Assembly (NCBI GenBank): GCA_002356515.1
Contig: AP017605.1
Span: 2,976,001-3,040,000 of the forward strand
From: Mesorhizobium loti
GTDB taxonomy: Bacteria; Pseudomonadota; Alphaproteobacteria; Rhizobiales; Rhizobiaceae
DNA: 64,000 nucleotides
Direction of reading: 5' to 3'
In this document: positions 9,222-17,118 of the stretch, one piece after another
Position numbering within the stretch: position 1 is the stretch's first letter
Layout: each line of letters opens with the position of its first letter
The notes under the pieces: generated by a model
The model's input: the letters and a program-made list of their open reading frames with translations, nothing else
Told to the model about the DNA's origin: nothing
The model's database searches: none
Position numbers and translations under genes: made by a program

Positions 9222-9974
9222 TTAGCGGGCAGCGGTTTCGATCAGCGCGGCCACAGCCTTCGGGTGCGAGATATATACAACATGGCTTGATGCCACCTCG
9301 ACCACTTGCGCCTTCGACCGCTTGTACATGAAGCGCTCAAGTTCGGGATTGATCGAACGGTCCTGTGTCGCGACCATTGCGAAGCTGGGCTTGGACTTCC
9401 AAGCTGGCGACGTCACCGGGGTGCCGGCCGCCTTGCCTGCTAAAAACACCTGCGACTTGCCCATGAGATCAGCCTGGGCGGCCGGAAGGTCTGCGGCGAA
9501 ATCGGCATGAAACAGCGTTTGATCCAGATACAGGAAACCGTCCGACGTCTGTTTGATTGCCTTGGAAGCGGGCGGCATCTTTGCACCTAGCGAACCCAGG
9601 CTCTCGCCGGTATCCGGCTGGAATGCCGCGATATAGACAAGGTTTTTCACATGCGTGTTGTTGCCTGCCTCCGTGATGATAGCACCACCATAACTATGTC
9701 CCACCAAAACGGCCGGACCGTCCAAAGAATCCAGGACGCGGTTGGTAGCGGCAACGTCGTCTTCCAGCGAGGTCTCCGGCGGCTGGACGATGAACGTCTT
9801 GTAGCCGTCCTTTTCAAGGATAGCACTCACTGCGGCCCAACCCGAGCCATCGGCAAATGCGCCATGAACGAGCACGATATTCTTGGTAGCGCCGGCGGGT
9901 GCGGCGATCGAGGGGAAAGCGCTCGACATCAGAATGAGCGCGATTGCGGTGAGCCCGCGCGAGGTCTTGATCAT
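9222..9974 (-). CDS. Exported alpha/beta hydrolase
   Basis: The 250-residue protein has a signal peptide (about residues 1-25) and an alpha/beta-hydrolase domain. The motif VLVHGAFADGSGW spans 35-47, the nucleophile Ser94 sits in GHSYGG, and a C-terminal His sits in VASSHVVYISHP. It is closely similar to the cytoplasmic hydrolase at 6473-7153 over its length, so the cluster contains one periplasmic and one cytoplasmic copy of the same enzyme type. AAGGAG precedes the ATG. The probable role is hydrolysis of an ester or lactone; the substrate is unknown. Confidence 0.85.
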   Translation of the reverse strand: MIKTSRGLTAIALILMSSAFPSIAAPAGATKNIVLVHGAFADGSGWAAVSAILEKDGYKTFIVQPPETSLEDDVAATNRVLDSLDGPAVLVGHSYGGAIITEAGNNTHVKNLVYIAAFQPDTGESLGSLGAKMPPASKAIKQTSDGFLYLDQTLFHADFAADLPAAQADLMGKSQVFLAGKAAGTPVTSPAWKSKPSFAMVATQDRSINPELERFMYKRSKAQVVEVASSHVVYISHPKAVAALIETAAR

Positions 9975-10070
9975 TGTAGTCTCCTTTGGTTGAAATGGTG
10001 TGATCGGCGACGTGTTGGTGCCGTCATCTTCATGATGACCGGCGTTGAGGTTCCACCTGATTGCGCTGGG

Positions 10071-10793
10071 CTAGGAAACGAACGTTACGTGGCGAAAGTC
10101 GATGGAAACCAGCAAGGGCTCCGGCACCTTTTGCAGTTTCTCGTCATAGGCATAGATGCGCCGAGTCATCGGCATCATCAGACCCTGGAAATCCTGGTAG
10201 TTCGTCGTGTAGTTCGCACCCGTGGCGCCGCCCAGGATGTCGACCGTGTAGTCATGCCGTCGCATGAGGCCATCGGGTCCAAAATGAGTGATTTGTGTCC
10301 TTGTGTGGCTGACGATGTGGTCAGGAAATGTCACACGCAGACGGCGCCAGCGCTCACCATTCTCATACCAGGGGTCGATCTCTTCGCTTTCAAAACCTGG
10401 ATAGGTGTAAAGGAAGGGCGAAGTAAGATAGGTCCATAGGGCTTCACTAGCAAAGAAAGCCGCGTGAAACTTATCCCAGGGGGTCGAGCGCACATGGTTC
10501 TCGAAAGCCGTTTCTGGGTGCTCCCGGACCTCCGCAACTTCGCCCGTCAGCGTCTCGAGTGTCTGGCGGTCCGGGACAAACACTGTCCGCAAACCCGGTT
10601 TGAGGTAAGGCGTGATCGAGAGCTGTTGATAGTGCGTCTGCAGGTCGATGGTCTTGTCGGTCAACAGCCCTTGGCAATGCTTCACCTCCCAAATGGCTCC
10701 GCCGATTGACAGCTCAGCGCGAAGGGTTTGGAATTCATTCCAGCGCTTCAGCCCGCCGTGCGCCTCTAATGCGAAGTTCAACAGGTCGCTCAT
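10071..10793 (-). CDS. Conserved protein of unknown function
   Basis: I do not recognise the family of this 240-residue protein. It starts MSDLLNFALEAHGGLKRW, a pattern seen in LolA-like and outer-membrane-lipoprotein-sorting-like beta-rich proteins. It is rich in aromatic residues and predicted strands, and has no signal peptide or membrane segment. GGAAGG precedes the ATG. It is the first gene of the minus-strand cluster and faces the divergently transcribed AraC regulator, so it is probably the first gene that regulator controls. Confidence 0.65.
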   Translation of the reverse strand: MSDLLNFALEAHGGLKRWNEFQTLRAELSIGGAIWEVKHCQGLLTDKTIDLQTHYQQLSITPYLKPGLRTVFVPDRQTLETLTGEVAEVREHPETAFENHVRSTPWDKFHAAFFASEALWTYLTSPFLYTYPGFESEEIDPWYENGERWRRLRVTFPDHIVSHTRTQITHFGPDGLMRRHDYTVDILGGATGANYTTNYQDFQGLMMPMTRRIYAYDEKLQKVPEPLLVSIDFRHVTFVS

Positions 10794-11051
10794 TGGGAAA
10801 CCTTCCGACTGATGTGCTCGACAACGGCTTTTGTCGTCTCGGCAAGCAGTAGAGCTAGGTTCGCCGTCATGCGCTTTAACAAAGCCAGCGCAGATGGGAT
10901 AAATCCGCCTAATAGGTTCCAGAGTGCCAGGCGCAGCGAAATAGCGAAGGCAGAGAGGCTTCTATTCGTCGTCTACATGGCCCATGGTCCGATGGCGTCT
11001 TGCGCAAAGTGCCAAGGTGGGCACGCGATAGCTGCGACTGGAGACTGCGCG

Positions 11052-11960
11052 ATGAAAGCATTCAACCAATCGATAATCAGTGAGCGGTGGGGCGTAGACG
11101 CGCCGCCAACGATATTGGCTGACATCAAGTCAGGATCGCCGATTTCCATGTGCCACTTGCTGGGGGCGTCGCCCCGTAGCGAAGTCGCGGTTGTTCCGGA
11201 ATCCGCCTTTGTCTTCTTGGTACCTCTTGACGTCCTGGCGACAAGCTCCAAGACTGGTGGACAGCGTGTCATCGTCGACGTGAGTGCTGCGCCTGGAGAT
11301 GTCTACCTTTTGGACCTCTCCAAGAGTTCCAAAAATGCGATAAATACGCCGTTCAATATCATTCGCTTGTACATTTCTACACAGCGGTTGACAGAGTCAG
11401 CCTATGAAAAGGAATTGCCGCTGGTCCAAGGATTGTCGTTATCCTCACTTTCAGGGCACGACCCCATCTTGTATCAACTGGCTCAGACAATGGCGTCGGT
11501 AATCGCTCGCGGACAATACGCACCAACTCTGTTGACGGATTACCTTGCGCTTGCATTTCACGCGCATGTCGCAAAGACATACGGAGGAGCGACAAGCGAT
11601 CGGCTTATCGTCAAAGGCGGACTAAGTCCGTGGCAGTTGCGCAGGATTTACGAGTTCATCGACAAACATCCTATGAATCCGTCAATTTCGGAGCTCGCGA
11701 GCGAATGCGGGATTTCAGATAGCCATTTTGCGCGTGCCTTTCGCCGTACCGTCGGGATGGCACCCCATGAGTGGTTGATCAAACAGCGGGTTCAGAAAGC
11801 CAAGGAAATGTTGATGATTGCCAACGGTCTGTCATTGGCAGAAATCGCCTTGGTATGCGGCTTCGTAGACCAGAGTCATTTTACACGTGTCTTTTCAAGG
11901 CGTGAGGGCAAAAGCCCAGGAACTTGGAGAAGGCACTCGGCCTTCAGCAACGGCCACTAG
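11052..11960 (+). CDS. AraC-family transcriptional regulator
   Basis: The C-terminal ~100 residues form a double helix-turn-helix of AraC type: SISELASECGISDSHFARAF (first helix pair) and LSLAEIALVCGFVDQSHFTR (second), ending with the usual F.R..G.SP.TWRR. The N-terminal ~190 residues are a cupin-like sensor region resembling AraC_binding_2. I chose the ATG at 11052 (302 aa) because GGAG lies eight bases upstream; the frame stays open to 10812, so a longer form is possible. It is divergent from the NTF2/hydrolase cluster and is its probable regulator. Confidence 0.8.
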   Translation: MKAFNQSIISERWGVDAPPTILADIKSGSPISMCHLLGASPRSEVAVVPESAFVFLVPLDVLATSSKTGGQRVIVDVSAAPGDVYLLDLSKSSKNAINTPFNIIRLYISTQRLTESAYEKELPLVQGLSLSSLSGHDPILYQLAQTMASVIARGQYAPTLLTDYLALAFHAHVAKTYGGATSDRLIVKGGLSPWQLRRIYEFIDKHPMNPSISELASECGISDSHFARAFRRTVGMAPHEWLIKQRVQKAKEMLMIANGLSLAEIALVCGFVDQSHFTRVFSRREGKSPGTWRRHSAFSNGH

Positions 11961-12555
11961 GCGCCGGCACCCTATTGCGACCAACGGAACTGCGCCACGC
12001 GCCTAATCCGGACCTGCTGGACGAATATCCGATGGCGGCGCCGAACTATTAGGCCAGCCGACCGTCAGCTTTCGGGAGATCGTGATTCTTATTGAAGCGG
12101 CCGATGTCAGGCGCAAAGCTACCCTGCGCGTATTCGAGGGTCTGCACCAGCTGACGTTGGAAATTGCCGATCGTTTCGCGTTACGTTGGACACACTCGAC
12201 CGCCGACGTGCAATTAAGCCCGCGGCATCCCTCATCCTCGTCAGGCGGTTCAAGCAGATAGCGAAACTTCCATCGCATTCGTTCGTCAGTCGCTCCGTGA
12301 CGCATTCGGGCCAACTCAGTTTGACACTACCGATGGCGAAGGGCGCTGGATTGCCCGCGACGAACGGGCAAGATCGCCAGCGACTTCACCGGTCTACGCG
12401 ATACGTTTTTTGACACCAGAAAGTGGCCATAAGGCCGGCGCTCGACCGCCTCAAACTGCCCACTTGATAGCAACCTGCCTATTGGGGGGCCTTAAGGCGG
12501 GTCTCTTCGACACAGATTCTTATCGAATTGATTTTTATTATTTTTATCAAGCAAC
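11961..12555. other. Gene-poor stretch left of tRNA-Ser, possible decayed sequence
   Basis: These 595 bases carry no ORF with recognisable coding character on either strand. A plus-strand frame around 12004-12235 reads as fairly ordinary protein (for example SFREIVILIEAADVRRKATL) but has no start and soon meets stops, so it may be a decayed gene. The last 40 bases before the tRNA are strikingly AT-rich (TTTTTATTATTTTTATC). This is where the junction of an island inserted at the tRNA 3' end would lie. Confidence 0.45.
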
Positions 12556-12645
12556 TGGCGGAGAGAGCGGGATTCGAACCCGCGTTACGGTCTCCCGTAA
12601 ACACACTTTCCAGGCGTGCGCCTTCAACCACTCGGCCACCTCTCC
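12556..12645 (-). tRNA. tRNA-Ser(GGA)
   Basis: The minus strand folds into a 90-base class II tRNA. The acceptor stem is GGAGAGG/TCTCTCC with a final G-T wobble, with discriminator G and an encoded CCA. The anticodon stem CACGC/GTGTG carries the loop CTGGAAA, giving anticodon GGA. A long variable arm typical of serine tRNAs follows (ACGGGAGACCGT), then a T arm GCGGG-TTCGAAT-CCCGC. The 3' end faces lower coordinates, toward the accessory region. Confidence 0.97.
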
Positions 12646-13012
12646 GTCCTTGCCTTCGCGCCGGCCGGTTTCGCCGCGCGGGTTGGGGAGATGCATCTCC
12701 TTTGGGGCTGCGGTGCGGATTTTCCGAACCATGATGCCGCCCAACCGGCGGACATCCTTCCCCGGCACCTGAGCTGTCGAAGCAACAGGCGCGGGGCTCA
12801 TCTAGTCGATCCCGCGCCGAATGCCAAGCCATAAGCGCAGTCTATTCGCTTTGCCGGCCATATGGTGTTTCGCAAGGCCGCCGCCGCACCCGTTTCCGGG
12901 GTGTCGGCCCCGAATGATGTGCACAGGCAAGGCAGCAAGGCCGGCCGCGCTTGACTTCCCTGCTGGTCGCGCGTCGAGTGAAGCAGAGGCCATGCGGGGG
13001 CATTGTCCGGAC
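12646..13012. other. Intergenic region, no gene seen
   Basis: This 367-base stretch lies between the tRNA (minus) and a membrane protein gene (plus). It should hold the tRNA promoter and the promoter of the downstream gene. The reading frame of that gene is open back to 12821, but the extra residues look non-coding (proline/arginine-rich, no ribosome site). Confidence 0.4.
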
Positions 13013-13732
13013 ATGACATCAAGCAGCGAACAACCGGGCAGTGGGCAGGCGCCAGCCAGCCGCCCGGGCGGTGATCTTTTTTATGTCCCGGTGGGCTGGC
13101 TCATCTTCGTCATGGCGTGGTCGGTCTATGGCCTGGCGTCGGCCTGGTGGCTGGTCGGGAATTCCGGCCTGCCGGACAAAATCTTCAATTTCCTGCTCGG
13201 CGGCCTCGTCGCCAATGTCATCATCATCCTGTGGGGGCTTTACCTGCTCGGCCTCGCCTTTGGCCGCTCGGGGCGTTTCCCCCGTCATTTCACTGTCTGG
13301 CAGATCGCCCTCATCGTCTGGGTGCTGGCAAGGCAGGCCTATGTGCTTGTCGTGCCGGATTTCGTCTTCTCCGCCAGGAGCCTCGGCATCACGGCAATCG
13401 AGATCGGCATCGGCCTGCTGTGCATCTACCTGCTGCGCGGTGGCTCCGGTGCCGAGACCGTCTACGCCAGACCGCAAACCGAAGCGCCCTCGGTCGGCGT
13501 TTCCATTGCCGCCGCCTTGCTCGGCATCATTCTCGGCGCCGCCATCGGTGCCGTGGGCGGCTTCCTTGCCGGTTCGGTGATCGCCGATGTCGCCGAGGTG
13601 AGTTGCTTCGAGGGTGGCTGCGGCTATTTCGCAGCCTTCTTCGGCCTGGGCGGGCTGGTGGTCGGTGCCATTGGCGGCGGCATTCTCGCCGTCTGGCTTG
13701 CCCACCGGCGCAGGCGCAAGCCGTTGGCATAG
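13013..13732 (+). CDS. Multi-spanning membrane protein of unknown function
   Basis: This 239-residue protein has about six predicted membrane segments: WLIFVMAWSVYGLASAWWL, NVIIILWGLYLLGLAF, WQIALIVWVLARQAYVLVV, ITAIEIGIGLLCIYLL, then two glycine-rich helices (AALLGIILGAAIGAVGGFLAG and FFGLGGLVVGAIGGGILAVWL, given in part as GLGGLVVGAIGGGILAVWL). It ends in a basic tail (HRRRRKPLA). I do not recognise the family. The start at 13013 is a judgement: the frame is open further upstream, but the sequence there does not look coding. A cysteine pair (SCFEGGCGY) lies between the last two helices. Confidence 0.6.
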   Translation: MTSSSEQPGSGQAPASRPGGDLFYVPVGWLIFVMAWSVYGLASAWWLVGNSGLPDKIFNFLLGGLVANVIIILWGLYLLGLAFGRSGRFPRHFTVWQIALIVWVLARQAYVLVVPDFVFSARSLGITAIEIGIGLLCIYLLRGGSGAETVYARPQTEAPSVGVSIAAALLGIILGAAIGAVGGFLAGSVIADVAEVSCFEGGCGYFAAFFGLGGLVVGAIGGGILAVWLAHRRRRKPLA

Positions 13733-13862
13733 GGAGAGCAAGCACGAGCCTTCAAATTCGCGTATCGCGGTTGCGGGCAGGCCATGCGCACTCTATTTCT
13801 CGCAGGGGATACGTGCCGGAGATATTTGGGAAAGCATCCAGGATCGGCCGGGGGAGAGCTTG

Positions 13863-14186
13863 ATGTTTCGCTTCATTTTTCGTCTGGCCGCCATGGTCGC
13901 ATTATCGGTTTCTGTGATCATGGCGGTGCTCGACACGACCCGCACGGTGGCGGCTTCGGCGCTTGTGCTGACCCCGCTCAACGCCAGCTGGCTGGCCGTC
14001 TCGCCGGACACGCGGGCGGCCTTCGAGACCTTCGTCCGCGCCAAGGCCAGCCCGCTTTTGTGGGATGGCGCCATCGCCTGGGTGCTCAACCAGCCGGGCT
14101 TTGCCGTGTTCGCCGTGCTTGCCTTCCTGCTTTACGCCGTCGGCTACAGGCGCCAGCGGCGCACGGGCCAATTCGCCGCCAACTGA
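13863..14186 (+). CDS. Small two-helix membrane protein
   Basis: The 107-residue protein has an N-terminal membrane segment ([20 protein letters not shown] in part), a ~50-residue region outside the bilayer ([28 protein letters not shown]), and a second segment ([17 protein letters not shown]) before a basic tail. GGGGAGAG precedes the ATG at 13863, which decides this start over longer in-frame options. It lies 40 bases before msrA on the same strand and may be co-transcribed with it. Function is unknown. Confidence 0.65.
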   Translation: MFRFIFRLAAMVALSVSVIMAVLDTTRTVAASALVLTPLNASWLAVSPDTRAAFETFVRAKASPLLWDGAIAWVLNQPGFAVFAVLAFLLYAVGYRRQRRTGQFAAN

Positions 14187-14226
14187 TCCATTTCTTGCGA
14201 TCCCGCCCAGGGAAGGAAGGCCGCGC

Positions 14227-14889
14227 ATGTTCTTTCTCAGCGACATGCTGAACAAAAAGCTCAATATGCCGAAGCCGTCCGAGGCTTTGCCGGGCCGTGC
14301 CAAGGCGATCCCGACAATTTCCAAGCACCATGTCCTGAAAAGGCCGCTCAAGGGCCCCTACCCCGATGGGCTGGAGACGGCGATGTTCGGGCTCGGCTGC
14401 TTCTGGGGCGCCGAGCGTCTGTTCTGGCAGACCGAGGGCGTCTGGGTCACCGCTGTCGGCTATGCCGGCGGCATCACGCCCAATCCGACCTATCAGGAAA
14501 CTTGCACCGGGCTGACCGGCCATGCCGAAGTGGTGCTGGTCGTCTTCGACCCCAAGATCGTCTCCTATGCCGACCTCCTGCAGCTGTTCTGGGAAAGCCA
14601 TGACCCGACGCAAGGCATGCGCCAGGGCAATGATGTCGGCACCACCTATCGCTCGGCCATCTACACATCAGGCGATGCGCAATTCCAGGCGGCGAACGCC
14701 TCGCGCGATGCCTATCAGGCCGCGCTGCGCGGTGCCGGCCACGGCAGGATCACCACCGAGATCGCGCCGGCGCCGGCTTTCTACTTCGCCGAGGCCGATC
14801 ACCAGCAATATCTGGCGAAGAACCCTTACGGTTATTGCAACCTCAAGGGCACCGGCATTGCCTGCGCCATGCCGGCCGCTACCGCCTGA
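14227..14889 (+). CDS. msrA: Peptide-methionine (S)-S-oxide reductase MsrA
   Basis: MsrA reduces methionine-S-sulfoxide in proteins and as free amino acid. The 220-residue protein has the catalytic motif GCFWG at 57-61 (Cys58), then [20 protein letters not shown] and the [17 protein letters not shown] region (here [18 protein letters not shown]). C-terminal cysteines in [15 protein letters not shown] can act as resolving or recycling cysteines. The ATG at 14227 is preceded by AAGGAAGG. It is slightly longer than the minimal family, with an N-terminal ~45-residue lead that is common in rhizobial forms. Confidence 0.95.
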   Translation: MFFLSDMLNKKLNMPKPSEALPGRAKAIPTISKHHVLKRPLKGPYPDGLETAMFGLGCFWGAERLFWQTEGVWVTAVGYAGGITPNPTYQETCTGLTGHAEVVLVVFDPKIVSYADLLQLFWESHDPTQGMRQGNDVGTTYRSAIYTSGDAQFQAANASRDAYQAALRGAGHGRITTEIAPAPAFYFAEADHQQYLAKNPYGYCNLKGTGIACAMPAATA

Positions 14890-14897
14890 GGGCTGGA

Positions 14898-14965
14898 GCA
14901 ATTCCAGGAAAAGTGTGAAACGGTTTTCCCGGGGAAAGCGCAGAGCGCTTTCCCACAGGAATTGC
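14898..14965. repeat. 68-bp palindromic dispersed repeat, copy 1
   Basis: The element begins GCAATTCC and ends GGAATTGC, so its ends are inverted repeats, with an internal hairpin around 14931-14954 (GGGAAAGCGC / GCGCTTTCCC). An inverted copy of the same length and about 88% identity lies at 54843-54910. It resembles the small intergenic palindromic elements of rhizobial genomes. Confidence 0.8.
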
Positions 14966-14978
14966 GTCAAAACAAAAT

Positions 14979-15023
14979 GTTAGAGCGGTTCGGCGTTTCC
15001 GCGAAACGATGAACCGCTCTAAC
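14979..15023. repeat. Perfect 13-bp inverted repeat (cruciform/hairpin)
   Basis: GTTAGAGCGGTTC at 14979-14991 pairs with GAACCGCTCTAAC at 15011-15023, and an inner GCGTTTC/GAAACG stem extends the structure. It lies 13 bases after the 68-bp repeat, in the gap between msrA and the BMP gene, and could terminate msrA transcription or belong to the repeat unit. Confidence 0.65.
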
Positions 15024-15226
15024 GCGCAAGGATCGCTTTGCGGCACGGTCCGCCCGCGGCACGCTTTTCCAAAAGGTCAAAATTCCGCGTGAATTTTGTT
15101 TCGGGCCGTGCCAGATTGCCGCCGAGCGGGAGGGGAATACACTCCTGGCTGACGTCGCATGCCTGCCGCAGAACCGGGCAGGCAGGCAGGCGTAACGGAA
15201 AAAATAACCGACAGGGTGTGGATCAC

Positions 15227-16216
15227 ATGAAACGTATCGTTCTCGGCCTCCTGGCCGCAACCGCAATGGTTCTTCCGGCTTTCGCCGCGGATGTGCAGCC
15301 GGCCATCCTTTATGATCTGGGCGGCAAGTTCGACAAATCCTTCAACGAGGCGGCCTTCCACGGCGCCGAAAAATTCAAGACCGAGACCGGCGTCGCCTAT
15401 GTCGAGTTCGAAGTGTCCAACGCTTCGCAGCGCGAGCAGGCCCTGCGCCGCTTCGCCGAGGATGGCCGCAACCCGATCGTCATGGCCGGTTTTGCCTGGG
15501 AAGATGCCCTCAAGGCGGTCGCAAAGGATTATCCCGACCTGAACTTCGCCATCATCGACGACGCCGTCGACATGCCCAATGTCCGCTCGCTGGTGTTCAA
15601 GGAGAATGAAGGCTCCTATCTGGTCGGCATCCTGGCAGGGATGGCCTCGAAGTCCAAGAAGGTCTCCTTCATCGGCGGCATGGACATCCCGCTGATCCGC
15701 AAGTTCGAATGCGGCTATGTCGGCGGCGCCAAGGCCGCCGGTGCGACGGACGTCATCCAGAACATGACCGGCGACACGCCGGCTGCCTGGAACGACCCGG
15801 CCAAGGGCGGCGAGATCGCCAAGACGCAGATCGACCAGGGTTCCGACGTGGTCTACGCCGCGGCCGGCGGCACCGGCGTCGGCGTGCTGCAGGCGGCGGC
15901 TGATGCCGGCAAGCTCGGCATCGGCGTCGATTCCAACCAGAACGGCCTGCAGCCCGGCAAGGTGCTGACCTCGATGATGAAGCGCGTCGACGTTGCCGTC
16001 TACAATGCCTTCATGGACGGCAAGAACGGCACCTTCAAGGGCGGCGTGCAGAATCTCGGCCTCAAGGAAGGCGGCGTCGACTACGCCATGGACGACAACA
16101 ACAAGGCGCTGGTGACGGACGAGATGAAGGCGGCGGTCGAGAAGGCCAAGGCCGACATCATCGCCGGCAAGATCCAGGTGCACGACTACACGGCTGACAA
16201 CGCCTGCCCCTATTGA
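15227..16216 (+). CDS. BMP-family nucleoside-binding lipoprotein-like ABC substrate-binding protein
   Basis: The 329-residue protein has a signal peptide (1-20, ending AFA) and the BMP (Med/PnrA-like) fold: ILYDLGGKFDKSFNEAAFHGA near the start, AIIDDAVDMPNVRSLVFKENEGSYLVG (in part), FIGGMDIPLIRKFECGY, and VYAAAGGTGVGVLQAA. BMP proteins bind purine and other nucleosides and feed YufNOPQ/NupABCD-type ABC transporters. There is no lipobox, so it is probably a free periplasmic protein. The ATPase and permease genes begin 900 bases downstream on the same strand, separated by two opposite-strand genes. Confidence 0.9.
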   Translation: MKRIVLGLLAATAMVLPAFAADVQPAILYDLGGKFDKSFNEAAFHGAEKFKTETGVAYVEFEVSNASQREQALRRFAEDGRNPIVMAGFAWEDALKAVAKDYPDLNFAIIDDAVDMPNVRSLVFKENEGSYLVGILAGMASKSKKVSFIGGMDIPLIRKFECGYVGGAKAAGATDVIQNMTGDTPAAWNDPAKGGEIAKTQIDQGSDVVYAAAGGTGVGVLQAAADAGKLGIGVDSNQNGLQPGKVLTSMMKRVDVAVYNAFMDGKNGTFKGGVQNLGLKEGGVDYAMDDNNKALVTDEMKAAVEKAKADIIAGKIQVHDYTADNACPY

Positions 16217-16245
16217 TCGGCAGCGCCATACAGCCAAGAATCTGC

Positions 16246-16271
16246 AACCGCCGGGCGCAAGCCCGGCGGTT
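16246..16271 (+). terminator. Rho-independent-type terminator after the BMP gene
   Basis: A perfect 11-bp stem (AACCGCCGGGC / GCCCGGCGGTT) with a GCAA tetraloop begins 30 bases after the stop codon. The following T content is modest (TTTC). It would let the abundant binding protein be transcribed separately from the rest of the transporter. Confidence 0.75.
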
Positions 16272-16281
16272 TCGCGTCGGC

Positions 16282-16671
16282 CTATAGTTTTCCTGCCAGA
16301 TAGCCGAGCGCGAAGACCGCGATCAGCACGATAGCGATGACGGCACCGCGCCGGTCGCCAAGCGAATGCACACCGACGCCGTAGGGCCGGCGCTCTAGGC
16401 TGCGGATCACCGGCGTTGGTTTCGACCCGTCCAGACCAACGCCGCGCATCTGCGGCAATTCGGCGATACGCTGGGTGACCAGTTCCCAATGATTGGCTGG
16501 CAGGCCACCCGGTTTTTCGGCACGGTCGAACATATGCATGCGTTCGGCAAGCTGCAGCACGGCATCGCGGAAGGCGGGGTCGATTTCCAGATCGCGTTCG
16601 GCCCGTTCGCGCTCCGCGTCGTTCATCAGGCCAAGCACATAGTCACCGGCCCTTGCGATGCGGTCGCTCAT
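16282..16671 (-). CDS. Anti-sigma-factor-like single-pass membrane protein
   Basis: The 129-residue protein starts with AGDYVLGLMNDAERERAERD and IDPAFRDAV, which closely resembles the N-terminal zinc-less anti-sigma domain of RskA/ChrR-type proteins (pattern YVLG-L---ER-----L--DP-----V). A ~50-residue linker and one C-terminal membrane helix (AVIAIVLIAVFALGYLAG) follow. No ECF sigma gene is adjacent, so partner and role are unknown. It sits on the opposite strand inside the nucleoside transporter locus, directly upstream of nothing on its own strand except slyX. Confidence 0.6.
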   Translation of the reverse strand: MSDRIARAGDYVLGLMNDAERERAERDLEIDPAFRDAVLQLAERMHMFDRAEKPGGLPANHWELVTQRIAELPQMRGVGLDGSKPTPVIRSLERRPYGVGVHSLGDRRGAVIAIVLIAVFALGYLAGKL

Positions 16672-16693
16672 GATGTGCGCCCTCCCCTTTTCC

Positions 16694-16903
16694 TCACCAG
16701 TGCGGCGGCTTGGTCACCGGCACATCGGGCGCCGACTGCTCCTCCAGCGCCAGGAAACGGTCGGTGAGCGCGTCGAGCTTGCGCTGCATGCGCTCGATCA
16801 CCGTCCACTGCTCGGCGATCTGGCCCGACAGCTCCTCGATGGTCTTCTCCTGCTCGGCGGCGCGGATTTCCAGCGTCGTCAGCCGGTCGGCGGGCATGAT
16901 CAT
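16694..16903 (-). CDS. slyX: SlyX-family protein
   Basis: The 69-residue protein is a short coiled coil (TLEIRAAEQEKTIEELSGQI) with the family C terminus VTKPPHW. The start at 16903 is chosen because AGGGA lies six bases upstream; an earlier in-frame ATG at 16939 adds unrelated residues. SlyX is a widespread small protein of unclear function. It is 22 bases upstream of the anti-sigma-like gene on the same strand, so the two are probably co-transcribed. Confidence 0.85.
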   Translation of the reverse strand: MIMPADRLTTLEIRAAEQEKTIEELSGQIAEQWTVIERMQRKLDALTDRFLALEEQSAPDVPVTKPPHW

Positions 16904-17118
16904 TTGCAGTCCCTGATGTTGCTCCACAATGCCTTGCATCGTGATGCGAATTTCGATGCCGTCATATTAGCGAATATGAAGCTGGCGGACACGTTGGAAA
17001 TTGACAAGCACACCGGGATTTGCCGAGAGTGGATGCTGCTCCGGCCGATTGGCATGGGCGGAGCGTCATGCTAGGCATTTTGACCAAGCGATAAAAAAAT
17101 AAGAGTGGGACTGGCTGC

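Noticed and set aside
12003..12314. Possible small gene left of the tRNA
   Set aside because: No ribosome site or recognisable domain, and the opposite frame looks equally plausible; described only as possible decayed sequence.
15025..15226. Possible riboswitch in front of the BMP gene
   Set aside because: Several short hairpins are present, but none matches a purine, preQ1 or other riboswitch core that I can recognise.
15077..16489. Long open frame on the minus strand across the BMP gene
   Set aside because: It is antisense to a clear BMP protein with signal peptide; its translation shows no family pattern and reflects the high-GC codon bias of the plus-strand gene.
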